The translations under genes and the position numbers were made by a program. A stretch of DNA of 64,000 nt from Vreelandella sedimenti (GTDB lineage Bacteria > Pseudomonadota > Gammaproteobacteria > Pseudomonadales > Halomonadaceae): contig NZ_JACCGK010000015.1 of assembly GCF_013416325.1 (NCBI RefSeq), forward strand, positions 75,650 through 139,649. Reading direction: 5' to 3'. Under the pieces are notes generated by a model. The model saw only the letters and a list, made by a program, of their open reading frames with translations. It did no database searches and had not been told where the DNA came from. Below, one piece after another: positions 37,174 through 47,456 of this stretch; the stretch's first letter is position 1, and each line of letters starts with the position of its first letter.

Positions 37174-37881
37174 TCAGGGACGATGACGACGCCGAGCTAA
37201 ATCGAGCATCAGTTCTCGCGAACGCAAAACGGTGGTGCCAAGATGGGGTGCCAACGCCGCTCGCATTACTACCTTTAATGCATTGGCAAGGCCTTCATGT
37301 TGCCAATCACCCTGCTCAATGTAGCGTAACGTTCTGCCGTCAAGGCCACGCTCAGTAGGTATGAATGCCCGGCTGGCGGTATCAAAACGGTAGCGGAGCT
37401 GAGGATCCAAAACGCCACCTTCAGGTGTCGCAAACTGCGGCGTGGCCTCGAGCGCCTCTAGCAGCGCCCACTCATAGCGGCGCAGCGCCAACGCTCGTTC
37501 CGCTGGCGCTGGCAGTGCTTTCAGTAGCGCGGTATAAAACGCGAACACGTCAGGCGCCGGCAATTCTAACGGCAGCAGCCGCGTGGCGATCTCATTGGCG
37601 TAAAGCCCGCACAGCAAGCCCTCTCCGGCCAACAACGCCGTCTGGCCGCGAGACTCCATCAACGTTAGCCGTTTTAAATCACGGCTGCCCTGCCAGGTCA
37701 CGAACAGCGGCGTAAACGGCTGCAGGCGTTGGCGCGATTTAGAACCGGGCCTTTGCCCGCCATGGGCCACAGCACGCACTCTGCCGTGATCAAGCGTTAA
37801 TAGATCCACCAGCGCACTGGTTTCACGATAAGGCCGACGGTGGAGTAAAAAAGCCGGCTCTGGCGACATCGCTACCTTCAA
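37174..37881 (-). CDS. recO: DNA repair protein RecO
   Basis: Mediator that helps load RecA on SSB-coated DNA in the RecFOR pathway. 235 residues: N-terminal OB fold ([38 protein letters not shown]) and a helical C-terminal part without the zinc cysteines of some homologues. [23 protein letters not shown] is the typical central segment. Its start overlaps the era stop by four bases. Confidence 0.93.
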   Translation of the reverse strand: MKVAMSPEPAFLLHRRPYRETSALVDLLTLDHGRVRAVAHGGQRPGSKSRQRLQPFTPLFVTWQGSRDLKRLTLMESRGQTALLAGEGLLCGLYANEIATRLLPLELPAPDVFAFYTALLKALPAPAERALALRRYEWALLEALEATPQFATPEGGVLDPQLRYRFDTASRAFIPTERGLDGRTLRYIEQGDWQHEGLANALKVVMRAALAPHLGTTVLRSRELMLDLARRRHRP

Positions 37882-38777
37882 TCGAGGTCGTAACCCAAGC
37901 TTTTCAAGGCGCGCTCGTCATCCGACCAGCCGCGTTTTACTTTCACCCATAAATTGAGCATCACTTTGGTGCCCAGGGCACGCTCCATATCCAGGCGCGC
38001 TTCACGACCAATGCTCTTGAGACGATCGCCGTTTTCACCAATTAAAATGACTTTTTGGCCTTGGCGCTCAACGAGAATAAGCGCGCTGATATGCGTTACA
38101 CGCTCTGTCTCGCGGAACTCTTCAATTTCAACGGTCATCTGGTAAGGCAGCTCATCGCCCAGTTGGCGCATCACTTTTTCACGCACCAGTTCAGCGGCCA
38201 TAAAGCGCAGGCTTTTATCGGTAATCTGGTCTTCAGGGAAGAAGTGGACGCTTTCAGGCAGGTGTTTGGCCACTTCCTCTTCCAGAGTATCGACCTGAGT
38301 GCCGTGCTTGGCTGAAATCGGCACGATAGCGGCGAAGTCGCGGCGGGCGCCAACATCCGCCAGCCACGGCAACAAATCGCCCTTTTCGCCCAGGCGGTCG
38401 ACTTTATTGACCGCCAGGATCACTGGCGCTTTTACGTGCTCCAGGCGCTTTAACACCGCCTGGTCTTCTTCCGTCCAGCGGGTGCGGTCGATAATAAATA
38501 CCACACAGTCGACATCGCGCAGCGCCTGGGTGGCCGCCTGATTCATAAAGCGGTTGATGGCTTTATTGCGATCCTTGGACATGATGTGCATGCCCGGCGT
38601 GTCCACATAGATAAACTGTGTCTCATCGACTGTTTTAATACCCATGACCTGGTGGCGAGTGGTTTGTGGTCGCCGTGAGGTAATCGATATTTTCTGCCCC
38701 AGAATACGGTTCATGAGGGTCGATTTGCCCACGTTGGGTCGGCCGACGATGGCAACGAATCCGCAGGTTTGGCTCAT
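37878..38777 (-). CDS. era: GTPase Era
   Basis: Binds the 16S rRNA 3' end and aids 30S assembly. 299 residues: GTPase domain with G1 [10 protein letters not shown]3 DTPGM, G4 NKVD and G5 SAKHG; C-terminal KH domain with [24 protein letters not shown]. Overlaps rnc by four bases upstream and recO downstream; the rnc-era-recO order is widespread in gammaproteobacteria. Confidence 0.97.
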   Translation of the reverse strand: MSQTCGFVAIVGRPNVGKSTLMNRILGQKISITSRRPQTTRHQVMGIKTVDETQFIYVDTPGMHIMSKDRNKAINRFMNQAATQALRDVDCVVFIIDRTRWTEEDQAVLKRLEHVKAPVILAVNKVDRLGEKGDLLPWLADVGARRDFAAIVPISAKHGTQVDTLEEEVAKHLPESVHFFPEDQITDKSLRFMAAELVREKVMRQLGDELPYQMTVEIEEFRETERVTHISALILVERQGQKVILIGENGDRLKSIGREARLDMERALGTKVMLNLWVKVKRGWSDDERALKSLGYDLD

Positions 38778-39466
38778 GATTTATCTCCAGGGCTTTTTTC
38801 AAGGTACGACAGCGCTTCTTCTGCCGCCTGCTGTTCAGCATGACGGCGGCTTGGGCCTTTACCAGTGGTATGCTCAGCCAACAGGTCAATGTAGCACTCC
38901 ACGGTAAAGGTCTGGGCATGCGCCTCGCCCTTTACGCAGACAACTTCATAGCGCGGCAACGCGGCTTGACGCGACTGCAAAAACTCCTGCAACCGTGTTT
39001 TGGGATCTTTTTGGGTATCTTGCAAAGAGATATTACCCAGCCTTTCCGCGTACCAATCCAACACCCGGTTGCGCACCACATCCATCCCCGCATCCAAATA
39101 GATGGCGCCAATAATAGCTTCGACCGCATCCGCCAAGATCGATTCACGACGATGCCCGCCGCTTTTCATCTCGCCAGAACCTAGCCGCAAGCATTCACCG
39201 AACTCCATTTCACGGGCCAGTTCCGCCAGGGTTTGTCCTTTCACCAGTCGCGCGCGCAGGCGTGAAAGCTGCCCTTCACGGGCCTGAGGAAAGCGCTGAA
39301 ACAGCGCCTCGGCGATGACAAAGTTGACGATGGAGTCACCTAGAAACTCCAGGCGCTCATTGTTACGACCACCGAAGCTACGGTGGGTCAAGGCCAATTC
39401 CAATAGCGTATCGTCGCCAAAGGTATGGCCGATTCGTCGGCAAAAAGCGTTCAAGGAATTACTCAC
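38774..39466 (-). CDS. rnc: Ribonuclease III
   Basis: Cuts double-stranded RNA, including rRNA precursors. 230 residues: catalytic domain with the signature [20 protein letters not shown] and the later Asp/Glu in [16 protein letters not shown], and a C-terminal double-stranded RNA-binding domain ([22 protein letters not shown], then [16 protein letters not shown]). Overlaps era. Starts 67 bases after lepB. Confidence 0.97.
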   Translation of the reverse strand: MSNSLNAFCRRIGHTFGDDTLLELALTHRSFGGRNNERLEFLGDSIVNFVIAEALFQRFPQAREGQLSRLRARLVKGQTLAELAREMEFGECLRLGSGEMKSGGHRRESILADAVEAIIGAIYLDAGMDVVRNRVLDWYAERLGNISLQDTQKDPKTRLQEFLQSRQAALPRYEVVCVKGEAHAQTFTVECYIDLLAEHTTGKGPSRRHAEQQAAEEALSYLEKSPGDKS

Positions 39467-39533
39467 AGCTCTCCTACGTCATTGACGTTAACTAAATTGA
39501 CATAACTGACTAAATTCAGCACAGGCAGCATCT

Positions 39534-40337
39534 TCATTCAATGTGCCGCACGCTGGTAAAACTTGGCAACCCGCCATCCCAGTGCATCCACACCGCAAAG
39601 GCGCGGCCCACAATGTTCTCTTCCGGCACGAAGCCCCAATAGCGGCTGTCGTTGGAGTGGTCACGGTTGTCCCCCATCATGAAATAGTGCCCTTCAGGAA
39701 CCTCCACTTCACGCATTTGCGGGCCAGGGTCTCGCGGGTTGTTATAAATAAAGTGCTCGGCGTCGCCAAGGCGCTCTTCTAATAGTAGCTGTTGGGGCGA
39801 ACCATCGGGCCCATCCTCGATCAGCTCTTTGGCCACCGGCTCGCCGTTAACGTAAAGCTGCTTTCCCTCATAGCGGATACGATCCCCTGGCATACCGACC
39901 ACCCGCTTGATGAAGTTCACCGAAGGCTCGTTGGGGAAACGAAACACCATCACATCGCCACGCTCAGGATCATCGACTTCGAGAAAGCGGGTGTTGACTA
40001 CCGGTAAGCGTAAGCCGTAGGCAAATTTGTTGACCAGAATAAAGTCGCCCACTTCAAGCGTAGGCCGCATTGAACCAGAGGGGATCTGAAAAGGCTCAAT
40101 AATAAAACTACGCACCACCAGCACCACCAGCAGCACCGGGAAAAATGAACGGGCGTAGTCGACCGGCCACGGCTCTTTAAGCAGCTTTTCGCTGGTAACT
40201 GGATCCAGCCCTTCCTGGGTATTGGCCTCCGCGGCGGCGAAGCGTTGGCGGCGCTTGGGCTTTAATAGCCACACGTCCAACAGGTAAATAACGCCCGAAA
40301 GCGCAACAGCAAGTACCAGCAGTAATGAAAAATCCAT
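39534..40337 (-). CDS. lepB: Signal peptidase I
   Basis: Inner-membrane protease removing signal peptides. 267 residues with two membrane helices (about 3-24 and 63-80). PSGSMRPTLEVGDFILVNKF contains the catalytic Ser S89, RGDVMVFRFP and NFIKRVVGMPGD the catalytic Lys region, and GDNRDHSNDSRYWG the conserved box E. The two-helix arrangement matches E. coli LepB. Fifteen bases after lepA, as usual. Confidence 0.96.
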   Translation of the reverse strand: MDFSLLLVLAVALSGVIYLLDVWLLKPKRRQRFAAAEANTQEGLDPVTSEKLLKEPWPVDYARSFFPVLLVVLVVRSFIIEPFQIPSGSMRPTLEVGDFILVNKFAYGLRLPVVNTRFLEVDDPERGDVMVFRFPNEPSVNFIKRVVGMPGDRIRYEGKQLYVNGEPVAKELIEDGPDGSPQQLLLEERLGDAEHFIYNNPRDPGPQMREVEVPEGHYFMMGDNRDHSNDSRYWGFVPEENIVGRAFAVWMHWDGGLPSFTSVRHIE

Positions 40338-40352
40338 GAGTGGCGTTCTTTC

Positions 40353-42170
40353 CTAGTCGTTAACCTTGAGCACAGCAAGGAAGGCATCCTGGGGAATTTC
40401 CACACGCCCCACCTGTTTCATGCGTTTCTTACCCGCTTTCTGTTTCTCGAGCAGTTTCTTCTTACGGCTGACATCGCCGCCGTAACACTTGGCCGTCACG
40501 TTTTTGCGCAGCGCTTTCACGGTGGAACGTGCCACCACTTGACCACCAATAGCCGCCTGAATCGCCACATCAAACATCTGTCGTGGGATCAGCTCTTTCA
40601 TTTTTTCCACTAACAAACGACCTCGATGGTGGGCATGATCACGGTGGATAATCACCGCTAGCGCGTCGACTTTGTCACCATTAATAAGTACGTCAAGACG
40701 CACCAACTTGGCCATTTCAAAACGCTCGAAGTTGTACTCTAGCGAAGCGTACCCCTTGGAGATCGATTTCAGGCGGTCAAAGAAGTCCATAACCACTTCG
40801 GACATGGGCAATTCATAGGCCAACTGGATTTGGTTACCCAGAAACTGCATATCCAGTTGCGTGCCTCGGCGCTGCTCGCACTCGGTGATCACGTTGCCCA
40901 CATACTCCTGGGGAACCAGGATACTGGCGCGCACCACTGGCTCACGCATTTCATCCACGTCAGCCATGTCGGGAAGCTTTGAGGGGTTGGAAACGTAGGT
41001 GACGTCGCCATTTTTCATTGCTAGTTCATAGACAACCGTGGGAGCGGTAGTGAGCAGATCGATATTATACTCACGCTCCAGACGCTCCTGGACGATCTCC
41101 ATGTGCAGCGTGCCCAGAAAACCCACCCGGAAACCAAAGCCAAGGGCATCAGAATTTTCCGGTTCATAGGCAAGCGAGGCATCGTTAAGCGCCAGCTTCT
41201 CTAGCGCATCACGAAAGTCTTCGTAATCATCCGCACTGACCGGGAACATACCGGCATACACCTGCGGTTTTACTTTTTGGAAACCAGGCAGACGCGCGAC
41301 ATCTGGCGTCTTGGTGTGGGTAATGGTATCGCCCACCGGTGCGCCGTGAATTTCTTTGATACCCGCGACAATAAAGCCGACTTCCCCGGCACGCAGAATT
41401 CCGGTCTGCTTGCGCTGGGGGGTAAAGATCCCCACTTCCGTGGTACCCCAGTCGCGACCCGTCGATTTAATGCGGATCTTATCGCCTTTACGCAGCGTGC
41501 CATCAAATAGACGAACCAGCGAAACTACACCAAGGTAGTTATCAAACCAGGAGTCGATAATGAGTGCTTGCAGCGGCGCTTCCGGGTCGCCCTTGGGCGG
41601 TGGTATATCCCGCACCAAGCGCTCTAGCAAGGCATCAATGCCCAAGCCACTTTTGGCCGAGACCTGGCAGGCGTCGGTGGCATCCAGGCCGATAATCTCT
41701 TCAATCTCCTGGGAAACCTTGTCGCAATCCGCCTGTGGCAAATCGATTTTGTTAAGCACCGGCAGCACTTCTAAGCCTTGTTCGATAGCGGTATAGCAGT
41801 TGGCCACCGATTGGGCTTCAACACCTTGCGCCGCATCGACAACCAGCAACGCCCCTTCACAGGCGTAGAGCGAACGCGATACTTCGTAGGAGAAGTCGAC
41901 ATGTCCAGGCGTATCGATAAAGTTCAGCTGGTAAACCTGACCATCGGCAGCGGTGTAATCCAGCGTGACCGACTGCGCTTTGATGGTGATACCACGCTCA
42001 CGCTCGATGTCCATAGAATCGAGCACTTGCTCTTTAAGCTCACGCTCGGTTAACCCTTCGCAGGTCTGGATCAGGCGATCAGAGAGTGTCGATTTACCGT
42101 GGTCAATGTGGGCAATTATAGAGAAGTTGCGTATGTGCTTAAGCTTTCCGTTGGGAACGTCTTGGGACAT
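40353..42170 (-). CDS. lepA: Elongation factor 4
   Basis: Ribosomal GTPase that back-translocates or remodels stalled ribosomes. 605 residues: G1 [15 protein letters not shown]2 RGITI, G3 DTPGH, G4 NKIDLP, EF-G-like domains II, III and V, and the LepA-specific C-terminal domain ([49 protein letters not shown]). Heads the lepA-lepB group; 195 bases separate it from mucD, including a hairpin at 42324-42346. Confidence 0.97.
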   Translation of the reverse strand: MSQDVPNGKLKHIRNFSIIAHIDHGKSTLSDRLIQTCEGLTERELKEQVLDSMDIERERGITIKAQSVTLDYTAADGQVYQLNFIDTPGHVDFSYEVSRSLYACEGALLVVDAAQGVEAQSVANCYTAIEQGLEVLPVLNKIDLPQADCDKVSQEIEEIIGLDATDACQVSAKSGLGIDALLERLVRDIPPPKGDPEAPLQALIIDSWFDNYLGVVSLVRLFDGTLRKGDKIRIKSTGRDWGTTEVGIFTPQRKQTGILRAGEVGFIVAGIKEIHGAPVGDTITHTKTPDVARLPGFQKVKPQVYAGMFPVSADDYEDFRDALEKLALNDASLAYEPENSDALGFGFRVGFLGTLHMEIVQERLEREYNIDLLTTAPTVVYELAMKNGDVTYVSNPSKLPDMADVDEMREPVVRASILVPQEYVGNVITECEQRRGTQLDMQFLGNQIQLAYELPMSEVVMDFFDRLKSISKGYASLEYNFERFEMAKLVRLDVLINGDKVDALAVIIHRDHAHHRGRLLVEKMKELIPRQMFDVAIQAAIGGQVVARSTVKALRKNVTAKCYGGDVSRKKKLLEKQKAGKKRMKQVGRVEIPQDAFLAVLKVND

Positions 42171-42323
42171 CGAGTCTGTTCTGCCTTAGTGGTACGCAAG
42201 CGGACGCATTAGCAGGCCGCTTCGAGAGTTCAAAGCTCGAAAACAGCTGCCGTTTAAAAATAGGGGCCATTTTCGACAAAAAGATATCCGCTATTGTAGC
42301 GATATGCGCAGGCTAGGAACAGC

Positions 42324-42346
42324 GGTCCGGCGAGAACCACCGGACC
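42324..42346 (-). terminator. Hairpin between mucD and lepA
   Basis: GGTCCGG and CCGGACC form a 7-bp perfect stem around nine bases, 20 bases past the mucD stop. There is no T tract on the minus strand, so it may be an mRNA 3'-end or processing hairpin rather than a full terminator. Confidence 0.45.
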
Positions 42347-42365
42347 AGGAGTGAAAATAGACGGG

Positions 42366-43790
42366 TTATTCCAGACGCAGCGCTACAAACAGGGAACGTC
42401 CGTCGCGGAACAGACGAACTGGAATAGCGCGATCGGTCGGCAACGCCTCGACAATCTCTACCAGCTCAGCTGATGAGGAAACGCTACGATGGTCGATGCT
42501 CACTAACACATCACCTGTGCGGATACCGGCTTCAGCGGCTACGCTGCTAGACTCAACCTGACGAACGATCACACCGCCGGGAATATTCAGTTGCTCGCGC
42601 ATGGTGTCATCAATTTCAGCGACCATTACGCCAAGACGCGCTTGGTTATTGCTGCCTGCCTGTGCCGACTGCTGCTCAGCGTCTGGCCAACTACCTAACT
42701 CGACGGACTCGGTCAGTTCTTCACCGTCACGCATCAAGGTGAGCTCCACCTCGGTGCCTGGCGCGCCTTTACCGATCAATCGCGGCAACGAGCTTGAGCG
42801 CTCAACCTCTTCACCATTGACTTCAAGAATGACATCGCCTGCCTGGAGCCCACCCTGGGCCGCTGGGCCTTCTGGATCAAGATCGGCAATCAAGGCGCCA
42901 ATCGCATTCTCCATACCGAACGACTCGGCCAGATCCTCAGACACAGGCTGAATCATGACGCCCAACCAACCACGATCTACCCGACCGCCTTCACGCAGTT
43001 GCTCGGCCACATCCATGGCAACGTTAATGGGAATGGCAAAAGAGACGCCCATAAAGCCGCCGCTACGGGTAAATATTTGCGAGTTAATTCCCACTACTTC
43101 GCCGTCTAAGTTGAACAGCGGGCCACCGGAGTTGCCGGGGTTGATTGCCACATCGGTTTGGATAAAGGGCACATACGCATCCCGCGGCAAGGTGCGATTA
43201 ATCGCACTGACGATACCCGCAGTGACCGAGTGGTCAAAACCGAAAGGAGAGCCAATCGCAGCAACCCACTCACCTACTTTTAGCTCGTCAGAGTCACCGA
43301 GATTGAGCGTAGGCAGATCATTTGCATCAATTTTGAGTAACGCCACGTCGGTTTGTGGATCGCTACCAACCACTTCTGCACTCAATTCACGGCGATCATT
43401 GAGCCGCACAAGGATCTCATCGGCATCTTGCACCACGTGAGCGTTGGTCATTACATAACCATCTTCACTGATGACGAACCCCGAGCCTAGAGACTGTCGC
43501 TCTTCTGTACGTCCCTGACCATTACTAGGGGGCGCTGGAAAACTATCCCCAAAGTTCTCTCCAAAAAAGCGGCGGAAAATCTCGGGGATTTCCTGACCAC
43601 CGAACCCGCCAAAATCGGGGGCGCTGCTGCGCTGAACCGTTCGACTGGTTGAGATGTTCACCACCCCAGGGGCAGCGTCTTCAACTAATGCGGTGAAATC
43701 AGGCAAATTCTGAGCGCTGGCTGCTTGGCCAAACGTTAGCAATGCCACCACACAAACCCATAGCGTGGAAGGGAGAATCAAGCGCTTCAT
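42366..43790 (-). CDS. mucD: Periplasmic serine endoprotease, MucD/DegP family
   Basis: HtrA protease/chaperone that removes misfolded envelope proteins and restrains AlgU activation. From the ATG at 43790 (AGGAG seven bases before) the product has 474 residues with a signal peptide ending near ASA-QNL. The trypsin-like domain has TNAHVV (His), TDVALLKI (Asp) and NPGNSGGPLF (Ser). Two PDZ domains follow (about 275-365 and 385-470). An ATG 13 codons earlier is open but lacks a signal-peptide start. It follows algU-mucA-mucB-rseC, as in Pseudomonas. Confidence 0.95.
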   Translation of the reverse strand: MKRLILPSTLWVCVVALLTFGQAASAQNLPDFTALVEDAAPGVVNISTSRTVQRSSAPDFGGFGGQEIPEIFRRFFGENFGDSFPAPPSNGQGRTEERQSLGSGFVISEDGYVMTNAHVVQDADEILVRLNDRRELSAEVVGSDPQTDVALLKIDANDLPTLNLGDSDELKVGEWVAAIGSPFGFDHSVTAGIVSAINRTLPRDAYVPFIQTDVAINPGNSGGPLFNLDGEVVGINSQIFTRSGGFMGVSFAIPINVAMDVAEQLREGGRVDRGWLGVMIQPVSEDLAESFGMENAIGALIADLDPEGPAAQGGLQAGDVILEVNGEEVERSSSLPRLIGKGAPGTEVELTLMRDGEELTESVELGSWPDAEQQSAQAGSNNQARLGVMVAEIDDTMREQLNIPGGVIVRQVESSSVAAEAGIRTGDVLVSIDHRSVSSSAELVEIVEALPTDRAIPVRLFRDGRSLFVALRLE

Positions 43791-43871
43791 GCAAGAGCTC
43801 CTACTTAATGTGATAGTAAGCGAAGGCATATCAACAACTCACGGCGAGACACCGGAGAACTCATTAACGAA

Positions 43872-44339
43872 CTAATTGACCAAGCGTGGGCGAAAGCGTT
43901 CCCCACGCCCGCGTATTAGACATTTAATACTTAGCGCACCGGCCATCAAAGCAATAAAAAAGCTCAGGGGCGCCAGCCAAATCGTAGTGCTAACGAGCGC
44001 GATCAGCCCGGATAGCAACAGCGCAAGCAGTAGCGGCAGCCCATAAACACAAAAAGCCAGCAACGTGACAGAGGCACGCGGCAGGCTGATAGTGACTTGG
44101 CTTCCTAACCGATAGTTGCGCTCGGCGTTATCTGTTTTGGAAGGAAACACTACGGCAATACGTTGGCTGCGCTGGCGCGCCAGCAATCCAACCCCACACC
44201 CTCGCCCTTGAGCACACTGCTCGCAGTTCTGCTGGGCGGCAATTTCAACGATTATTCCCTGGAAGGTGTAGTCAACAACCGTGCCAGTACGAAGCAGAGA
44301 GGTGCCAAGCAAAGGGCCACAGGGCGCGGAGGTCATCAT
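43872..44339 (-). CDS. rseC: RseC/MucC family protein
   Basis: 155-residue inner-membrane protein of the SoxR-reducing/RseC family. A cytoplasmic Cys cluster (NCEQCAQGRGCGVGLL) that may bind metal or FeS comes first, then two membrane helices (VTLLAFCVYGLPLLLALLLSGLIALV and a following one), and a basic end. In E. coli it modulates sigma-E and SoxR; the role here is inferred from the algU locus. Overlaps mucB by four bases. Confidence 0.85.
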   Translation of the reverse strand: MMTSAPCGPLLGTSLLRTGTVVDYTFQGIIVEIAAQQNCEQCAQGRGCGVGLLARQRSQRIAVVFPSKTDNAERNYRLGSQVTISLPRASVTLLAFCVYGLPLLLALLLSGLIALVSTTIWLAPLSFFIALMAGALSIKCLIRGRGERFRPRLVN

Positions 44340-45370
44340 TTTATCGACTCAGCCTCATCGACACTTTCTTGAGATTGACCTTCTTGCAGGTCGAAAGTGA
44401 TTGAGCGAACAATGCGCTGCAGCGTTGCTACTGGCAGCTCACCAATGGCAACCAGTTGCCAGCGCCCTTCAGCGGTGATGGTGTGCTCAATGGCGACGGC
44501 CGAGACACCCAACTGCTGCACGCCTTCCTGCAAGGCAATGGTCGCTTCAGATGCAAGAGGCTCTACAAAGATACTCACAGTGGCCAAACCATCACTGTAA
44601 ACACGCTGATGTACATCTTCGCCGGCAAAAGTAACCGGTTGCGCAACAAAACCGTCGGGCAACCAAGAGGTATGCCAAGGCGTATTGAGGATAACGGTAG
44701 GTGAACCTACACGTACGATGCCGGTATATTTTTGGGGCGATTGAAGCTGGGTAATTTGGAAGGTTTCAATGATCCTGCCTTGCTGATCACTGAGTACATG
44801 CTTAAGGAGTAGGCCGGTATCTCGGTCTAGCCACCACTCATGGGAAAAACGCCATTGGTCGCGAGGCTCGAAAATAAGTTTAACGGCTTCGCGACCAGCT
44901 ACCCGAGCATCGTCCTCAAGCTCGATAGCGTAATATTTCTCAAGATGAGCCGCCCACCTTGCAGGAGTAGGCATCTCCCCATTGCTATGCTCTTCAGTCC
45001 AAGCCAGTCGACCCACCGGCGAGCGCCGCTCAATACTCACGGAAGGACCGTCTAGGTACTGAACCACCTGCTGTCGAATGCCATCCTGGATGCGATGCGA
45101 CAGCGCCAGTGTGCGAACATCAACAGCATCAATCGCCACCGCCCTGGCTTGGAAGGCATAACAGTGGCTAGCCCACAAACCACGCTCAAGCCACTGCGTG
45201 GCGTTACTGGGCTGCGCATCGGATTCCGCCGCGCACTCGTAGCCAGCATGGCGAACCGATTGGCTAACGTCAGAAGAGCTATTGGCGTTTTCTGCATGCA
45301 CTTGAAAAGAGAGCGTACCAACTACTGCTGCCAGTACCCAGGCACGCTTTAACCGCCAGGGCACTATCAT
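44336..45370 (-). CDS. mucB: Sigma-factor regulatory protein MucB/RseB
   Basis: Periplasmic partner that shields MucA from DegS-type cleavage until lipid or LPS signals bind. From the ATG at 45370, preceded at eight bases by GGGAG, 344 residues. A signal peptide ends near VHA-EN. The large lipid-binding domain (RHAGYECAAE absent in close homologues, then VQYLDGPSVSIERR, EPRDQWRFSHEWWLDRDTGLLLKHVL) and the small C-terminal domain (YSDGLATVSIFVEPL, VAIGELPVATLQRIVRSI) fit MucB_RseB. A GTG at 45394 would lie on its own ribosome site. Confidence 0.92.
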   Translation of the reverse strand: MIVPWRLKRAWVLAAVVGTLSFQVHAENANSSSDVSQSVRHAGYECAAESDAQPSNATQWLERGLWASHCYAFQARAVAIDAVDVRTLALSHRIQDGIRQQVVQYLDGPSVSIERRSPVGRLAWTEEHSNGEMPTPARWAAHLEKYYAIELEDDARVAGREAVKLIFEPRDQWRFSHEWWLDRDTGLLLKHVLSDQQGRIIETFQITQLQSPQKYTGIVRVGSPTVILNTPWHTSWLPDGFVAQPVTFAGEDVHQRVYSDGLATVSIFVEPLASEATIALQEGVQQLGVSAVAIEHTITAEGRWQLVAIGELPVATLQRIVRSITFDLQEGQSQESVDEAESIK

Positions 45371-45439
45371 GTTGCGCACTCCCATCCCGCGCACTCCCTA
45401 CTCACTTAACAGGCTTCGTCAAAAAGAACATCATTCAGC

Positions 45440-46168
45440 TTAGCGCTGACCTAATGGTTCAGTCACTGCCGATGAACGCATTAATGGCATCCAACTATCA
45501 CCACTGCCGTAAGCAGCGCTCTGAGTATGCTGTTCTAAGTAAGATTGCAGCAAGCCAATCTGATCTACATCAATATTGGTACCCTGGGAAGCAGTCACTC
45601 CCTGTGGCGTCTGTGCTGAAAACCCCGTTTCACTAATATTCATTAGACCGCCCTGACCCGACTGACCGCTAAGCCGAAACGGTGTGGGCTCAAACATGGG
45701 CATATCAGCACGTGAGGCTACTGCCGACTGAGAGGCCAAGTTGACTGGCTGTACCTGGGTAGCACCATTAGCGCCAGATGCGGTCGTTGCCATGTCACCA
45801 CTGCCCTGGCCAACGGGCGAGTCGTTGCCAAAGAACTGAACGCCGGTGATCACCATCAGTGACACTGCAGCAGCAACGCCAGCGCCGCGGGCGAACGAAA
45901 TCCCCCCCGTACGGTGGGCTACAGGCTCGGCACCTTGCTTCATTGGAGCAGGCTCTTCGCGCAGTCGGGCCATAATGCCAGCGGAGAGATCGACGCTTAC
46001 ATCGACGCCCTGCTCCCGCTGCATCATGCTGCGGGCAAGGTGATATCGGCGCCATGTATCTGCGGCATCGTCATCATTAGGCAGTGCCTTCAACACTCGG
46101 CGAAGCTCAAGCTCATCACTCTCGCCATCCATTAACACCGAAAGTGATTCCCGTGTGTTTTGACTCAT
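45440..46168 (-). CDS. mucA: Anti-sigma factor MucA/RseA
   Basis: Inner-membrane anti-sigma factor holding AlgU. 242 residues: N-terminal RseA domain (SLSVLMDGESDELELRRVLKALPNDDDAADTWRRYHLARSMM) in the cytoplasm, a membrane helix near 96-112 (GVAAAVSLMVITGVQFF), and a low-complexity periplasmic part with a conserved end (DQIGLLQSYLEQHTQSAAYGSGDSWMPLMRSS) that contacts MucB. The gene starts 311 bases after algU, unlike the usual short gap. Confidence 0.93.
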   Translation of the reverse strand: MSQNTRESLSVLMDGESDELELRRVLKALPNDDDAADTWRRYHLARSMMQREQGVDVSVDLSAGIMARLREEPAPMKQGAEPVAHRTGGISFARGAGVAAAVSLMVITGVQFFGNDSPVGQGSGDMATTASGANGATQVQPVNLASQSAVASRADMPMFEPTPFRLSGQSGQGGLMNISETGFSAQTPQGVTASQGTNIDVDQIGLLQSYLEQHTQSAAYGSGDSWMPLMRSSAVTEPLGQR

Positions 46169-46479
46169 ACTTCACACCCTCACACTGTTTAAAAGAAGTA
46201 CTGGGGTAATGGCTTTCGTTATACGCACCACCACTCCGACGACTTCCAAGGCCAAGACTCAGTTATAGGCTAATAAATTAGTAAAACTCATTAGCCTGCA
46301 ACGCTAAGCTCATGACACTTTGCACATTGATATATCAGCAACTGACACACCAAGCGTGCTCATCAAAAGATAGTCAGGCTTTATGACGCCTTACATGCCA
46401 GACAGTTCACAAAAAATAAAACCTTTATATTTAAGGCTGACACCCAATACCGCTCATATCGCCTCCCCCACTACGACCA
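46169..46479. other. 311-base algU-mucA spacer
   Basis: No coding region is supported. On the minus strand a short CCTT/AAGG stem followed by TTTTATTTTTT at 46411-46436 resembles a weak terminator just after algU. Further on, GGCTAAT at 46277-46283 pairs with ATTAGCC at 46299-46305 (approximate). The region is AT-rich and may contain a separate promoter for mucA. Confidence 0.4.
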
Positions 46480-47079
46480 CTACTCTTCGCGACTGTTCCG
46501 CGCTGTCGATACTAATGGGCGGATATGTTCATCAACCGCCTCGCGGGCGCGAAAAATTCGTGAACGCACGGTTCCCACAGGGCACTGCATGACCTGAGCA
46601 ATATCTTCATAAGCAAGACCATCCAGTTCACGCAGGGTAATCGCCGTGCGCAGATCATCCGGCAAATTTTCGATTGCCTGATAAACCGCGGCTTCGAGCT
46701 GATCTCTGGCAATCGCCGCTTCCGGCGACTCGGAATCCGCCAGTCGCCCGCTTTGATCAATGATTTCAGCGTCGGCAATATCCATATCACTTCCCGGCGG
46801 GCGCCTTCCCCGCGAGACCAGATAGTTTTTCGCTGTGTTAATCGCGATGCGATACATCCAGGTGTAAAACGCACTTTCTGAGCGGAACTTACCCAAGGCG
46901 CGATACGCCTTAATAAATGCCTCCTGGGCTACATCCTGAACTTCAGAGTGATCATGAACATAACGACCAATCAGGCCGATAATTTTGTGCTGGTACTTCT
47001 TCACCAGCAGATCGAAAGCGCGCGTATCACCTTTTTGGGCACGTTCAACAAGCTGTTGGTCTGTTTCCCGAGTGCCCAT
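46480..47079 (-). CDS. algU: RNA polymerase sigma factor AlgU/RpoE
   Basis: Extracytoplasmic-function sigma factor for envelope stress. 199 residues: region 2 (about 20-90: FDLLVKKYQHKIIGLIGRYV, SEVQDVAQEAFIKAYRAL, FYTWMYRIAINTAKNYLVSRGRRPP) and region 4 (about 130-190: LPDDLRTAITLRELDGLAYEDIAQVMQCPVGTVRSRIFRAREAVDEHIRPL). The RGRRPP and PVGTVRSRIFRARE match RpoE/AlgU exactly in type. Followed by mucA, mucB, rseC and mucD on the same strand, the standard regulatory set. Confidence 0.96.
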   Translation of the reverse strand: MGTRETDQQLVERAQKGDTRAFDLLVKKYQHKIIGLIGRYVHDHSEVQDVAQEAFIKAYRALGKFRSESAFYTWMYRIAINTAKNYLVSRGRRPPGSDMDIADAEIIDQSGRLADSESPEAAIARDQLEAAVYQAIENLPDDLRTAITLRELDGLAYEDIAQVMQCPVGTVRSRIFRAREAVDEHIRPLVSTARNSREE

Positions 47080-47456
47080 TCACACGCTCCTCCAGCTCGT
47101 ACGGCATGCGCCGAGCCCAATTCCTATTAGCCCTGACAAATGGGCGTTCACAGCAAGCAGCATAGCGTCCCTTGGGCATTAATTAATATAGAGTGAATAA
47201 AAGAGCGAATACCTCGCCCGAGTAAATTGCTGCATTATTATAACGGTACTAAATTTTAACGACAGGGCTTCCAGTGTTGCGCGTTCCGTGCAACGCATCA
47301 AGCGCTTACCCCCTTTCGCAAAACCCTGCGGCTGACACTTTTAATGCCGCTATAGTTCCGCAGCAATTGATTTTTACCTGCTCGGCGAGCGATAGTATGT
47401 GCCACTTTTATCGCCCCCTCACTTTTTCAGCCATTACGCAAAGCACAGGTAGCAAG
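47080..47456. other. 377-base divergent region between algU and aroG
   Basis: Presumably holds the promoters of both algU (minus) and aroG (plus). The aroG frame stays open back to 47274, but the residues it would encode (about 61) do not resemble the family, and a good start lies at 47457. I see no confident operator. Confidence 0.5.

Noticed and set aside
47274..47456. 61-residue N-terminal extension of DAHP synthase
   Set aside because: Not found in the family, and a good start with ribosome site lies at 47457.
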